Source: an uncultured Collinsella sp. (GTDB lineage: Bacteria > Actinomycetota > Coriobacteriia > Coriobacteriales > Coriobacteriaceae). From it: a stretch of 14,043 nt of DNA. Positions 1 through 7,771 of this stretch are shown here, one piece after another; the stretch's first letter is position 1, and each line of letters starts with the position of its first letter. The DNA is taken from contig USMH01000009.1 of NCBI GenBank assembly GCA_900555745.1, positions 1 to 14,043 on the forward strand. Reading direction: 5' to 3'. A program made the translations under genes and the position numbers. The notes below the pieces were generated by a model. The model was not told the DNA's origin. It worked only from the letters and a program-made list of their open reading frames with translations, and searched no databases.

Positions 1-1209
1 GTCGTGGATATCAAGCGTTCGAACAAGGCAAACGGCTCCCAGGCGGGGTGTGCCGTCTGCACGTGGCGCTCGGTTGTGCTCGATGCGGATGGCGATCCAT
101 GCAATTTAGAGCTGCGCATCGACATCGCTTCGGTCGATGACTCGGCGAACGGAGCGAAGGTCGCCTTCGACGGTACGTTTTTTGAGAAAGGAGGCGGTAT
201 ATGTCTGGGCTGCGCCGCCGCGAATGCAGACGACACGCAGCCCACCCTCTCATTCACGGCATCGTTGCGGCTGACCAAAGCCGGTACCGATGCCATCGCG
301 GCGGGAGAAGCGTCCCTGCCGTTCTACACCGTCAGCGCCAAAGACACAGACGCTCATTTCGAGAAGCCAGCCGGATCACTCAGCCTTACACGAGGGATAG
401 AGGCAGGCCCTATTGAAATCGATGCCCACGCGCAAAGCAGGCAACGCATTCTTGCCGACCCGGCGCTTCTCGAAATGGAGTGGAACGGATCCGGAGCCAT
501 CGGAATTCTCCCCTCCGCGTTTGACGCCAAGACGCTCCCCTCAAACGACGAACCCATTAACGCAACCATACAAGAAGAGGGCGCGGACAAAGAAGCAGAT
601 GCGGGCGACACGCCGCCGCCGACAAACAGCGTCCCAGCTTCTTTCGAAGCACCGAATGAGCCCGCTACCGATCCAAACGATACCGAGCTCTCGGACAGTC
701 TGGGGCTTGCTGATCCTCAAGAGATAGATGAAGGTAACTGCTGCGTGCTTGCCGCGCTCGACCACACAGAGGTCATCGACGCTGCGAACATCGAAGTTGC
801 CGCCGCCAATCAGCCCGTCCGCAAGTCAGCCATCATCGCATTTCCTGAATCCATCGAAGTCGTCTTTTTGCCATCGGGCGAGGTCGTGGCCCCAACACTG
901 CTCACCTTGTTGGGCGCCAAGAATACACGAAACGAAATTAAAAAGGTCACGGTTGTAGACCCTGCAACCACCGCCAAGCTGCGTTTATACGCCGTTGCTC
1001 CAGACGGAGGCAAGACCTTGGAATTCGATGGTGACACACTCCTAGTCTGGCGACGTCTGGACATTATGCAAGACGTCTCGTATCAGATCGAACTCGAAGG
1101 GTTTGATCGTGCCCGCGATGCCAATATCATCGCCGCGGCTATTGAATCCCCACAGCGGCTTATGACACTGCGCTTTGATTACTATCCCTATGTCCCGACA
1201 ACCACCTGA
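1..1209 (+). CDS. Hypothetical protein, 5' end outside or at the window edge; possible surface protein
   Basis: I do not recognise this gene with confidence. The frame is open from the first base, so the true start probably lies upstream. A GTG at position 4 gives 401 residues, but no ribosome binding site can be seen for it. The stop is TGA at 1207-1209. Counting from that GTG, residues about 1-180 look like a beta-rich domain with several cysteines (CAVC, CLGC). Residues about 190-260 are an acidic, Pro/Ala-rich linker. Residues about 265-401 read like a compact module: AIIAFPESIEVVFLPSGEVV followed by alternating hydrophobic strands and a final LMTLRFDYYP. That C-terminal arrangement recalls a module I know from exported proteins of gut Firmicutes and Actinobacteria, in which a strand, a dGtvv-P turn and an N-x-S-like strand end in a W-T-F strand. 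This is weak inference. No signal peptide or sorting signal is visible in the part shown. Confidence 0.6.
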   Translation, partial: VVDIKRSNKANGSQAGCAVCTWRSVVLDADGDPCNLELRIDIASVDDSANGAKVAFDGTFFEKGGGICLGCAAANADDTQPTLSFTASLRLTKAGTDAIAAGEASLPFYTVSAKDTDAHFEKPAGSLSLTRGIEAGPIEIDAHAQSRQRILADPALLEMEWNGSGAIGILPSAFDAKTLPSNDEPINATIQEEGADKEADAGDTPPPTNSVPASFEAPNEPATDPNDTELSDSLGLADPQEIDEGNCCVLAALDHTEVIDAANIEVAAANQPVRKSAIIAFPESIEVVFLPSGEVVAPTLLTLLGAKNTRNEIKKVTVVDPATTAKLRLYAVAPDGGKTLEFDGDTLLVWRRLDIMQDVSYQIELEGFDRARDANIIAAAIESPQRLMTLRFDYYPYVPTTT

Positions 1210-1317
1210 GGCTTAAATGCTGTGCATCATTCCTAACACCACTTATATAACGTATTAGATGAGTCGCGATGTGCCTCGCATTTCGTTCTGCTACGATTGC
1301 CACGTTGGCATCAATAC

Positions 1318-1323
1318 AGGAGG
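1318..1323 (+). promoter_or_regulatory. Ribosome binding site that sets the DUF554 gene start
   Basis: AGGAGG lies four bases before ATG at 1328. A longer reading from ATG at 1259 has no such site and would add 23 polar residues ahead of the first membrane segment, so 1328 is preferred. Confidence 0.7.
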
Positions 1324-1327
1324 GCTC

Positions 1328-2044
1328 ATGCCGGGCTTGGGAACAATCATCAACGTTGTGCTTTTAGTTGCGGGCGGTCTTTTGGGATTAGCGGGCGGCC
1401 GCTTCATTACACCGCGCATCCAAGACACGCTCATGAAAGCATCGGGGCTGTGCGTCCTGTTTATCGGCCTTGGCGGCACCATGCAAAAGATGCTCCTTAT
1501 CGATGGGAAGGCGCTGGCGACCACCGGTACCACCATGCTCATCGTCTCATTTGCGCTCGGTTCGCTCATCGGCGAGGCCGTCAACTTGGAAGCCGCCATC
1601 GAGAACCTTGGCGAATGGCTCAAGCGCAAAACCGGCAGCGAGGGCGATAACGAGTTCACCAACGCTTTTGTCTCGACTTCACTCACCGTGTGTATCGGCG
1701 CCATGGCCATTGTGGGATCGATCCAGGACGGTCTGCTCGGTGACTGGTCAACGCTTGCCCTGAAAGGCGCATTGGACTGCATCATCGTCTGCACCATGAC
1801 GGCGTCGCTTGGCCGCGGCTGCATTTTCTCCGCCCTGCCCGTCGCCGTGTTCCAGGGGACGATCACGTTGTTTGCCGGCGCGCTCTCCCCCATCATGACC
1901 ACGGCAGCCCTCGACAGCCTTTCGCTCGTAGGCTCCATGCTCATCTTCTGCGTCGGCGTCAACCTCATCCGTCCTCAGACCTTCCGCACGGCCAATATGC
2001 TTCCCTCCGTCGTCATCGCCGTCATCTACGCCCTCCTGTTCTAA
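1328..2044 (+). CDS. DUF554 family integral membrane protein
   Basis: A 238-residue polytopic membrane protein of the DUF554 family (relatives include YdfK of Bacillus and YqgA of E. coli), whose transported substrate or role is not established. Hydrophobic stretches at about residues 5-24, 36-55, 68-84, 117-132, 163-184, 198-215 and 224-238 suggest seven or so membrane passes. The family signature GAMAIVGSIQDGLLGDW is present at about residues 124-140, and LGLAGGRF and LALKGALD also fit. The length matches the usual 230 or so residues. ATG at 1328 is chosen because AGGAGG sits just before it and the protein then begins in the first membrane segment. It is 118 bases after the previous gene and 87 bases before the TerB cassette, and appears to be a housekeeping neighbour rather than part of it. 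Family assignment is confident; function is unknown. Confidence 0.88.
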   Translation: MPGLGTIINVVLLVAGGLLGLAGGRFITPRIQDTLMKASGLCVLFIGLGGTMQKMLLIDGKALATTGTTMLIVSFALGSLIGEAVNLEAAIENLGEWLKRKTGSEGDNEFTNAFVSTSLTVCIGAMAIVGSIQDGLLGDWSTLALKGALDCIIVCTMTASLGRGCIFSALPVAVFQGTITLFAGALSPIMTTAALDSLSLVGSMLIFCVGVNLIRPQTFRTANMLPSVVIAVIYALLF

Positions 2045-2066
2045 ATCTATCAACGCAGCGGTATCT

Positions 2067-2095
2067 CGAACACCTGTTTGATGCTGTGCTATGAT
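2067..2095 (+). promoter_or_regulatory. Candidate promoter of the TerB-ATPase-helicase cassette
   Basis: An extended -10 (TGC then TATGAT at 2090-2095) matches the consensus well. At 17 bases upstream the best -35 is CGAACA (2067-2072), which is poor; extended -10 promoters tolerate this. Transcription would begin near 2102, giving a leader of about 30 bases before the AGGAGG at 2122-2127 and GTG at 2132. Inferred from sequence only. Confidence 0.5.
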
Positions 2096-2131
2096 ATGAG
2101 GTCACCGTAGCTGCGTTCGAGAGGAGGAGCG

Positions 2132-3886
2132 GTGGCCGACCAGGACATCAAGATGCTCATCGAGCGCATTATGGCCGAGGCCCGGACCCATCAGTCTGCC
2201 CGCTTCTCACATGAAGTCTACGCAGACGAGCCGATTCTCAAAACCGGCCGACAGATGCAGAATTTCCTCCCCGACCAGTACCGTAAAATGCGCGAGATAT
2301 CGCGCTGGCAGGATGACCCCAAGGGCGGTGCGGGCCGCTGGCTTTCGGAAGCCGAGCTTTTTTACCGCCAGGGCCTGCTGATGGCCGACTTTGAGGACGA
2401 CTGTCCCTACAACGGCACCTTTAAGTCGTACTTTCCCACCTACAACGCCATGAGCGACCGGCAGCTGCGCGGCTACTTTACCTGGCGTGCCCAAGTGCGC
2501 CGCGGAACCGTCGAGGAAACGTCTACGTCCTTTGCCTTTCTGTATCTCTATGAGCTGATTTGCGGCATTGGCGTAGATGACCCGCTCGACGGTTTTAACA
2601 AGATCAAGGCCTTTTGGGATGTCTATCGCGCCTTCGAGCCCGGCATTGATCGGTTTGCACGCGTGTGGTTGCAGGATTACGCCGTATTCCATGGGCTCAA
2701 CCCCAAGCTGCTTCGTGACTCTAAAACCGTCATGTTCGATAACGCCCTTATCGAGCTGCGGCGCGCAGCACGAGACCTTGTACCGGCACCGTCCGACCAG
2801 ACCCCCAAACGTCGCAAAACCTCCGAGCCCACGCTCCCCCTTCCGCCCGATGAGGTGCGCGAGGAGCGACTCATGGCCGCCATCAACGCCCTCTCCACGT
2901 ACAACCTAAGTAACTCGCGGCTCGACCGCAGCCACCACCGCGATCTGCGCCACGCGGCATGCGCCGTGTATGTCCGCATGGCGCGCTACTATGACACGCA
3001 CCGAAAGACCGGCATCGTGGCGAGCTTATTTGGGGAGGAGACGGCCATGCCCTACACCATGTTTGCCTCGGCCGTATTCTTTGCGCCCGAGCGCCACGAG
3101 GACTGCGAATATCGCCTGGATCCTATCCATATCTACCGTTGCCAAAACGGCTTTTGGGAATGCATGCGCATCCACGGTAGTAGGCAAAAGAGCAGCAAGC
3201 TCGGTGAAATGATGCGCGCCTGCGACCAACGCCTGCGCCTGGCGCTGGACCCCGCCCATCCCCTTAAGGAAGAAAAGGTCCCCAAATATCTGGCCAAAAT
3301 TATCGATGACGAGATTGTGGCATGGCTTTCGTGGGACGCCGCACACCAGCCCGTCAAAATCGATATCGATCTGAGTCAGCTGGGGCACATTCGGAACGCC
3401 GCTGCGCAAACGCGCGAAGCGCTTTTGATCGATGAAGAGCGCGAGGACGGCGCACCTGTGGAAGCCGAGGCAGCGGGCTCAGGGCAACCGGAAGCCGAGC
3501 CCGTAGCCGACGCGACGGTCGAGGCGGTCGCGGCACCCATTCGGCAGGACGAGGCCGACGAGCCGACCATATCCACCGAACAGTTTGGCGTCGTGGCACC
3601 GCTCCTCGCACCGACGCCAGCGGTCGTATCGACTGCACCCGCTGGCACCGCAACCGAACTCGCGCCCGCCGCAGATGCCTTCCTTCGCGCGCTGCTCGAG
3701 CAAAACGCAGCGCAAGCGACATTGGCGGTAGTGCAATCGGAGCAGAGCGAGGACATGCTCGTCGACAGCATCAACGAGGCGCTCTTTGACCTGGTGGGTG
3801 ACACCGTTATCGAGTTTGGAGCGGCAGGACCGCAGATCATCGAGGATTACGAAGCAGACGTGAGAGGATACCTAGACCATGAGTGA
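2132..3886 (+). CDS. TerB-N / TerB-C domain protein, first gene of the ATPase-helicase cassette
   Basis: A 584-residue soluble protein with no signal peptide or membrane segment. A TerB-N-like domain covers about residues 65-215: W70 and a QGLL stretch, then SDRQLRGYFTWRAQVRRG (108-125), carrying the YF-x-WR core, and FLYLYELI (136-143). The middle (about 245-400) is helical and unassigned. A TerB-C-like domain starts near IDLSQLGHIRNAAAQTREAL (about 411-430), is broken by an acidic Ala/Pro/Glu linker (about 435-510), and ends with SINEALFDLVGDTVIEF (546-562) and IIEDYEADVRGYL (569-581). Members of these families were described in comparative genomics of tellurite-resistance-linked systems and are often encoded beside a P-loop ATPase and a helicase, as here. 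The domain is proposed to scaffold or sense rather than catalyse. GTG at 2132 follows AGGAGG at 2122-2127. The 3' end overlaps the ATPase gene by 8 bases, indicating coupled translation. Domain calls are from motif recall; exact borders are uncertain. Confidence 0.8.
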   Translation: MADQDIKMLIERIMAEARTHQSARFSHEVYADEPILKTGRQMQNFLPDQYRKMREISRWQDDPKGGAGRWLSEAELFYRQGLLMADFEDDCPYNGTFKSYFPTYNAMSDRQLRGYFTWRAQVRRGTVEETSTSFAFLYLYELICGIGVDDPLDGFNKIKAFWDVYRAFEPGIDRFARVWLQDYAVFHGLNPKLLRDSKTVMFDNALIELRRAARDLVPAPSDQTPKRRKTSEPTLPLPPDEVREERLMAAINALSTYNLSNSRLDRSHHRDLRHAACAVYVRMARYYDTHRKTGIVASLFGEETAMPYTMFASAVFFAPERHEDCEYRLDPIHIYRCQNGFWECMRIHGSRQKSSKLGEMMRACDQRLRLALDPAHPLKEEKVPKYLAKIIDDEIVAWLSWDAAHQPVKIDIDLSQLGHIRNAAAQTREALLIDEEREDGAPVEAEAAGSGQPEAEPVADATVEAVAAPIRQDEADEPTISTEQFGVVAPLLAPTPAVVSTAPAGTATELAPAADAFLRALLEQNAAQATLAVVQSEQSEDMLVDSINEALFDLVGDTVIEFGAAGPQIIEDYEADVRGYLDHE

Positions 3887-5183
3887 TACCGCATCCACAG
3901 CACCCCGCGTGCCCAAGCGCGTCGCTGCCGTCATTCTCAACTCGCTCAAGGGCGGCGTGGTCCCGCGCATCGGCCTTCCTTACATCACCGTAGGGCGCGA
4001 GGTCGAGATCCGCGCCCTGCTCACCGATCTGAGTCTCATCGCCGACGGTGGCGCGAGCTTCCGCTTTCTGGTCGGTCGTTACGGCGCCGGCAAGAGCTTT
4101 TTGCTCCAGACCATCCGCACGCACGCCATGGGCGAAGGATTCGTCGTCGCTGATGCCGACCTGTCGCCCGAGCGCCGCCTGCAGGGCGGTCAGGGACAGG
4201 GCCTTGCCACCTACCGCGAGCTCATCCGCAATATATCGACCAAGACGCGCCCCGAGGGCGGTGCGCTCAACCTTATTTTGGATCGCTGGGTCGCCTCGTG
4301 CGCCGACGTCGACGAGTCGGTCGTCAATGCCCAACTGGCCCCGCTCGAGGAGATGGTCCACGGCTTCGACTTCACCCGCATGCTCCGCCGCTATCGCATG
4401 GCCGTATCCGAGGGCGATGAAGAGGCTATGAGCCGCGTGACCAAATGGATTCGCGGCGAGTACCGCACCAAGAGCGAGGCTCGCGCCGAACTGGGGTCCT
4501 CAACCATCATCAGCGACGATGACTGGTACGACTACGTCAAACTCATCGCGCGTTTTTTGGTTTGCAGTGGCTACAAGGGCATGCTGGTGCTCATCGACGA
4601 GCTCGTGAATCTGTATAAGATTCCCAACGCCATTACGCGCCAGTACAACTACGAGAAGATCCTGACCATGTACAACGACACGCTCCAGGGCAAGGCGCAG
4701 TACCTGGGCATGATCATGGGTGGCACGCCAACCTCCATCGAGGACCGTCGCCGCGGCGTGTTCTCCTACGAGGCCCTGCGCAGCCGACTCGCTCAGGGCC
4801 GTTTTGCGCGCGAGGACCTTAAGGACATGCTCGCGCCCATCATTCGTCTGCAGCCGCTCACCTATGAGGAGCTGCTGGTGCTCATCGAAAAACTCATGCA
4901 GATCCATGCCGGCTACTTTGGCTGGACGCCCACGCTTACCGAGAACGACTTGGTGGACTTTCTCAAGATTGAGTTTGGCCGCGTGGGAGCCGATACGCAC
5001 TTGACGCCGCGTGAGGTCATTCGTGACTTTATCGAGCTGCTCGACATCCTATGCCAAAACCCCGACGCCAACGTGGCCGAGCTACTGCAAAGCGTCGGCG
5101 GCGACGCGCTGGCGCCGGCAGCCGCAACGGACGACACCGGCACCGCAAACGACGACCGCAACTTCGCCGAATTCACCATCTAA
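3879..5183 (+). CDS. DUF2791 / BrxD-like P-loop ATP-binding protein
   Basis: A 434-residue AAA+/STAND-like ATPase of the DUF2791 family, which includes BrxD of type 2 BREX loci. Walker A is GRYGAGKS (66-73, Lys72 and Ser73 binding phosphate and Mg) and Walker B is MLVLIDEL (235-242, Asp240-Glu241). The family hallmark follows: MGGTPTSIEDRRRGVFSYEA (280-299) and LRSRL, probably the sensor region, then a helical lid and C-terminal part (about 320-410). The last 25 residues are low-complexity and acidic. The N-terminal LNSLKGGVVPRIGLPYITVG (20-39) is also typical. Length is normal for the family. ATG at 3879 lies inside the end of the TerB gene (ATGAGTGA, 8-base overlap), with a weak AGAGGA about 11 bases upstream, so translation is likely coupled. 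It probably powers a complex with the TerB protein and the downstream helicase. No BREX methyltransferase or phosphatase gene is in view, so I give no brx symbol. Confidence 0.87.
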   Translation: MSDTASTAPRVPKRVAAVILNSLKGGVVPRIGLPYITVGREVEIRALLTDLSLIADGGASFRFLVGRYGAGKSFLLQTIRTHAMGEGFVVADADLSPERRLQGGQGQGLATYRELIRNISTKTRPEGGALNLILDRWVASCADVDESVVNAQLAPLEEMVHGFDFTRMLRRYRMAVSEGDEEAMSRVTKWIRGEYRTKSEARAELGSSTIISDDDWYDYVKLIARFLVCSGYKGMLVLIDELVNLYKIPNAITRQYNYEKILTMYNDTLQGKAQYLGMIMGGTPTSIEDRRRGVFSYEALRSRLAQGRFAREDLKDMLAPIIRLQPLTYEELLVLIEKLMQIHAGYFGWTPTLTENDLVDFLKIEFGRVGADTHLTPREVIRDFIELLDILCQNPDANVAELLQSVGGDALAPAAATDDTGTANDDRNFAEFTI

Positions 5184-5220
5184 CCTGCCAAAAAGGAACA
5201 GGTTTATTTTGGCAGGTTTT
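5182..5220 (+). terminator. Hairpin between ATPase and helicase genes; intrinsic terminator or attenuator
   Basis: AACCTGCCAAAA (5182-5193) can pair perfectly with TTTTGGCAGGTT (5207-5218) around a 13-base loop, and the stem runs into TTTT at 5217-5220. The stem begins in the ATPase stop codon. CAGGTT occurs twice (5199-5204 and 5213-5218), so AACCTG could instead pair with the first copy in a 6-bp hairpin, which would break the terminator. Either full termination or partial read-through into the helicase is possible. The stem is seen directly; the function is inferred. Confidence 0.6.
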
Positions 5221-5289
5221 ATCTGGGCAAACGTCGAGGCAGTGATGCGACAAGCCACTGCTCACCGCGTTAAGAGGTTCGTATTTGAG

Positions 5290-5295
5290 AGGAGG
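5290..5295 (+). promoter_or_regulatory. Ribosome binding site that sets the helicase start
   Basis: AGGAGG lies four bases before GTG at 5300. A TTG at 5285 in the same frame would place this site inside the coding region, so it is rejected as the start. Confidence 0.7.
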
Positions 5296-5299
5296 CCCC

Positions 5300-7744
5300 G
5301 TGAACGCCTTTGACCGCTACGCCCCGTTTATCCAAGACTTCATCTACTCCCACGATTGGGAGAGCTTACGCTCTATCCAGGTTGCGGCAGCTGATGCCAT
5401 CTTTAACACACAAGACAATGTGCTCCTGACGGCATCCACAGCTTCCGGCAAAACTGAAGCGGCCTTCTTTCCCATCCTGACCGAGTTTTGGGAGAACCCG
5501 CCCACAAGCGTTGGGGCCCTCTACATCGGCCCCCTCAAAGCGCTCATCAATGATCAGTTCGTCCGTCTCAACGATCTGTGCGAAGAGGCCGATATCCCCG
5601 TCTGGCACTGGCATGGCGGCGTCTCGCAATCGCACAAGGCAAAGCTCATCAAAAAGCCGAGCGGTATCCTGCAGATTACGCCCGAATCACTCGAGGCACT
5701 CCTGATCCACAAGCACATGGCAGTCCCGCGTATGTTCTGCGACCTGCGTTATGTGGTCATCGACGAGGTCCACTCGCTCATGCGCGGCGACCGTGGCGGG
5801 CAGACGCTCTGCCTTATCGAGCGACTCTCGCGCATGGCCGGCGTGCAGCCTCGACGCATTGGCCTTTCCGCCACCATCGGCGACCCCGAGCGCACGGGCG
5901 CCTTCCTGTCGCAGGGGACGGGACGCGACTGCGTCATCCCCCGCTTTGAGGAGCCGCGCCGCGTGTGGCGTATCTCCATGGAACACTTCTACAACTCGGG
6001 CCCCCAGGCGCAGCAGCGGGGATTCGAGAGTGCGGGTCCTCAAGAGGCCGAAGTGCTCGCGTGCGAGCGCATTGAGGCGACACCACCCGCGGCACTGCCG
6101 TCCGGTGTCCAAGACGTGCGCCACAGCGGACAACTCACACAGGAGGAACGCCGCCAACGTCGCGAGCAGGCACGGGGCAAGGCCGCTCCCAAAGACCGTC
6201 GCACTTCCTCGGCCCCCGAGGGCGAAGTCGACATCCCACGAGCGACCGAGCAGGCACTGCTCAACCCCACCGACACCGCACCCGACAACGCCGACCCCGG
6301 CATGGGCTACATCTTTGAACATACCCGCGGCCGCAAGTGCCTGGTCTTTGCCAACTCGCGCGAGGAGGCAGAGGCCGTGTGCTCCATGCTGCGCAGCTAC
6401 TGTGAAAACCGGCACGAGCCAGACCGCTTCCTTATCCATCATGGCAACCTCTCGGCATCGCTACGCGAGACCGCCGAGGAGCTCATGCGCGACGAGGAAC
6501 AGGCGCAGACGACCGTCACCACCTCTACGCTGGAGCTCGGCATTGATATCGGTCGCCTGGAGCGCGCGTTCCAGATTGACGCGCCGTTTACCGTCAGCTC
6601 CTTTTTGCAGCGCATGGGGCGCACAGGCCGTCGCGACCTTCCGCCCGAGATGTGGTTTGTCATGCGCGAGGAGGAACCCGAGCCGCGCACGATGATGCCC
6701 GAGACCATTCCATGGAAGCTCCTGCAGGGCATCGCGCTCGTACAACTCTATCGCGAAGAAAAGTGGGTCGAGCCGCCCGAGCTCGATCGACTCCCTTACA
6801 GTCTGCTCTATCACCAGACCATGTCGACGCTCGCCAGCACCGGCGAGCTCACGCCGGCCGAGCTTGCTCAGCGTGTGCTCACGCTCAGCTATTTCCACCG
6901 CGTCTCGGCCGATGACTATCGCGTGCTGCTGCGTCACCTCATCAAGATCGACCACATCCAGGTCACCGAGGGCGGCGGACTCATCGTGGGCCTCGCGGGT
7001 GAGCGCATCATTAACAACTTTAAGTTTTACGCTGTGTTCCAGGAAAACGAGGAGTTCACCGTTCGCAGCGAGTCGGCCGAGTTGGGCACGATTGTCAACC
7101 CGCCACCACCTGGCGAGCGCATCGCCATCGCGGGCCATTGCTGGATCGTCGAGGAAGTGGACTGGAAGCGTCATACCGTCTTTGCCACGCAGGTCAAGGG
7201 CCGCGTTCCGGCCTACTTTGGCGATTGCCCCGGTGACATCAATACGCACGTACTCGAACGCATGCGCCAAGCGCTCAACGAGCACGCGGCGTATCCGTAC
7301 CTCATGGGCAACGCACGGGCACGCCTTGCACAGGCTCGTCATACCGCCGAGATTTCGGGCGCGGGAACTAAACCGCTTGTCAACCTGGGCGGCGACACCT
7401 GGGTACTCTTCCCCTGGCTGGGCAGCTACGCCTTTCTGGCGCTCGAACGTATGCTCAAGATTAAATGCGCCGCGGAACTTGGCCTTCGCGGGCTCGATCC
7501 GTCACGCCCGTACTTTATGCAGTTTAAGATGAAGGCCGACGAAGAGACGTTCTTTGAGGTGCTCGCCGCCGAGGCCGAAAAGGACTTCGATTCCATCGAG
7601 CTCGTCTATCCCGGCGAGGTGCCTTACTTTGATCGTTACGATGAGTTCGTTCCCGAAGAGCTCGTGCGCAAGGGCTTTGCCGAAGGCGTGCTCGACATCG
7701 AAGGCATGAAGCAGCGCGTCCTCAGCTGGCGCGACCACGCCTAA
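5300..7744 (+). CDS. Lhr-like (BrxHI-like) superfamily II DEVH-box helicase
   Basis: An 814-residue ATP-dependent nucleic acid helicase related to Lhr and to BrxHI of type 2 BREX. All core motifs are intact: Q-type glutamine near SIQ (25-27), motif I ASTASGKTE (45-53), Ia IGPLKAL (76-82), Ib ITPESLEALL (126-135), motif II VIDEVHSL (153-160), motif III LSATIGD (189-195), motif IV KCLVFANS (346-353), motif V TTSTLELGIDIGRL (407-420) and motif VI QRMGRTGRR (437-445). A charged, low-complexity stretch (about 240-335) separates the two RecA lobes. Residues about 500-570 look like a winged-helix region as in Lhr, followed by a C-terminal domain of unassigned fold to the end. It probably translocates on DNA as the motor of the cassette. 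It lies 116 bases after the ATPase gene, behind a hairpin, so its expression may be separately tuned. It converges on the next gene with only 27 bases between stops. Helicase assignment is very secure; the substrate is inferred. Confidence 0.92.
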   Translation: MNAFDRYAPFIQDFIYSHDWESLRSIQVAAADAIFNTQDNVLLTASTASGKTEAAFFPILTEFWENPPTSVGALYIGPLKALINDQFVRLNDLCEEADIPVWHWHGGVSQSHKAKLIKKPSGILQITPESLEALLIHKHMAVPRMFCDLRYVVIDEVHSLMRGDRGGQTLCLIERLSRMAGVQPRRIGLSATIGDPERTGAFLSQGTGRDCVIPRFEEPRRVWRISMEHFYNSGPQAQQRGFESAGPQEAEVLACERIEATPPAALPSGVQDVRHSGQLTQEERRQRREQARGKAAPKDRRTSSAPEGEVDIPRATEQALLNPTDTAPDNADPGMGYIFEHTRGRKCLVFANSREEAEAVCSMLRSYCENRHEPDRFLIHHGNLSASLRETAEELMRDEEQAQTTVTTSTLELGIDIGRLERAFQIDAPFTVSSFLQRMGRTGRRDLPPEMWFVMREEEPEPRTMMPETIPWKLLQGIALVQLYREEKWVEPPELDRLPYSLLYHQTMSTLASTGELTPAELAQRVLTLSYFHRVSADDYRVLLRHLIKIDHIQVTEGGGLIVGLAGERIINNFKFYAVFQENEEFTVRSESAELGTIVNPPPPGERIAIAGHCWIVEEVDWKRHTVFATQVKGRVPAYFGDCPGDINTHVLERMRQALNEHAAYPYLMGNARARLAQARHTAEISGAGTKPLVNLGGDTWVLFPWLGSYAFLALERMLKIKCAAELGLRGLDPSRPYFMQFKMKADEETFFEVLAAEAEKDFDSIELVYPGEVPYFDRYDEFVPEELVRKGFAEGVLDIEGMKQRVLSWRDHA

Positions 7745-7771
7745 GACCAGTCTTTTTTGGGACGGGGAGAC

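Noticed and set aside
1223..1251. TATAAC at 1246-1251 as a -10 element for the DUF554 gene
   Set aside because: No recognisable -35 lies 16-18 bases upstream, and AT-rich intergenic bases make a chance match likely.
5239..5261. Inverted repeat GCAGTG / CACTGC in the helicase leader
   Set aside because: Six pairs with an 11-base loop and no T run; within what chance gives in GC-rich DNA.
2132..7744. Calling the cassette a BREX system
   Set aside because: Only BrxD-like and BrxHI-like relatives are present; PglX, PglZ, PglW and PglY, which define type 2 BREX, are not in the window.
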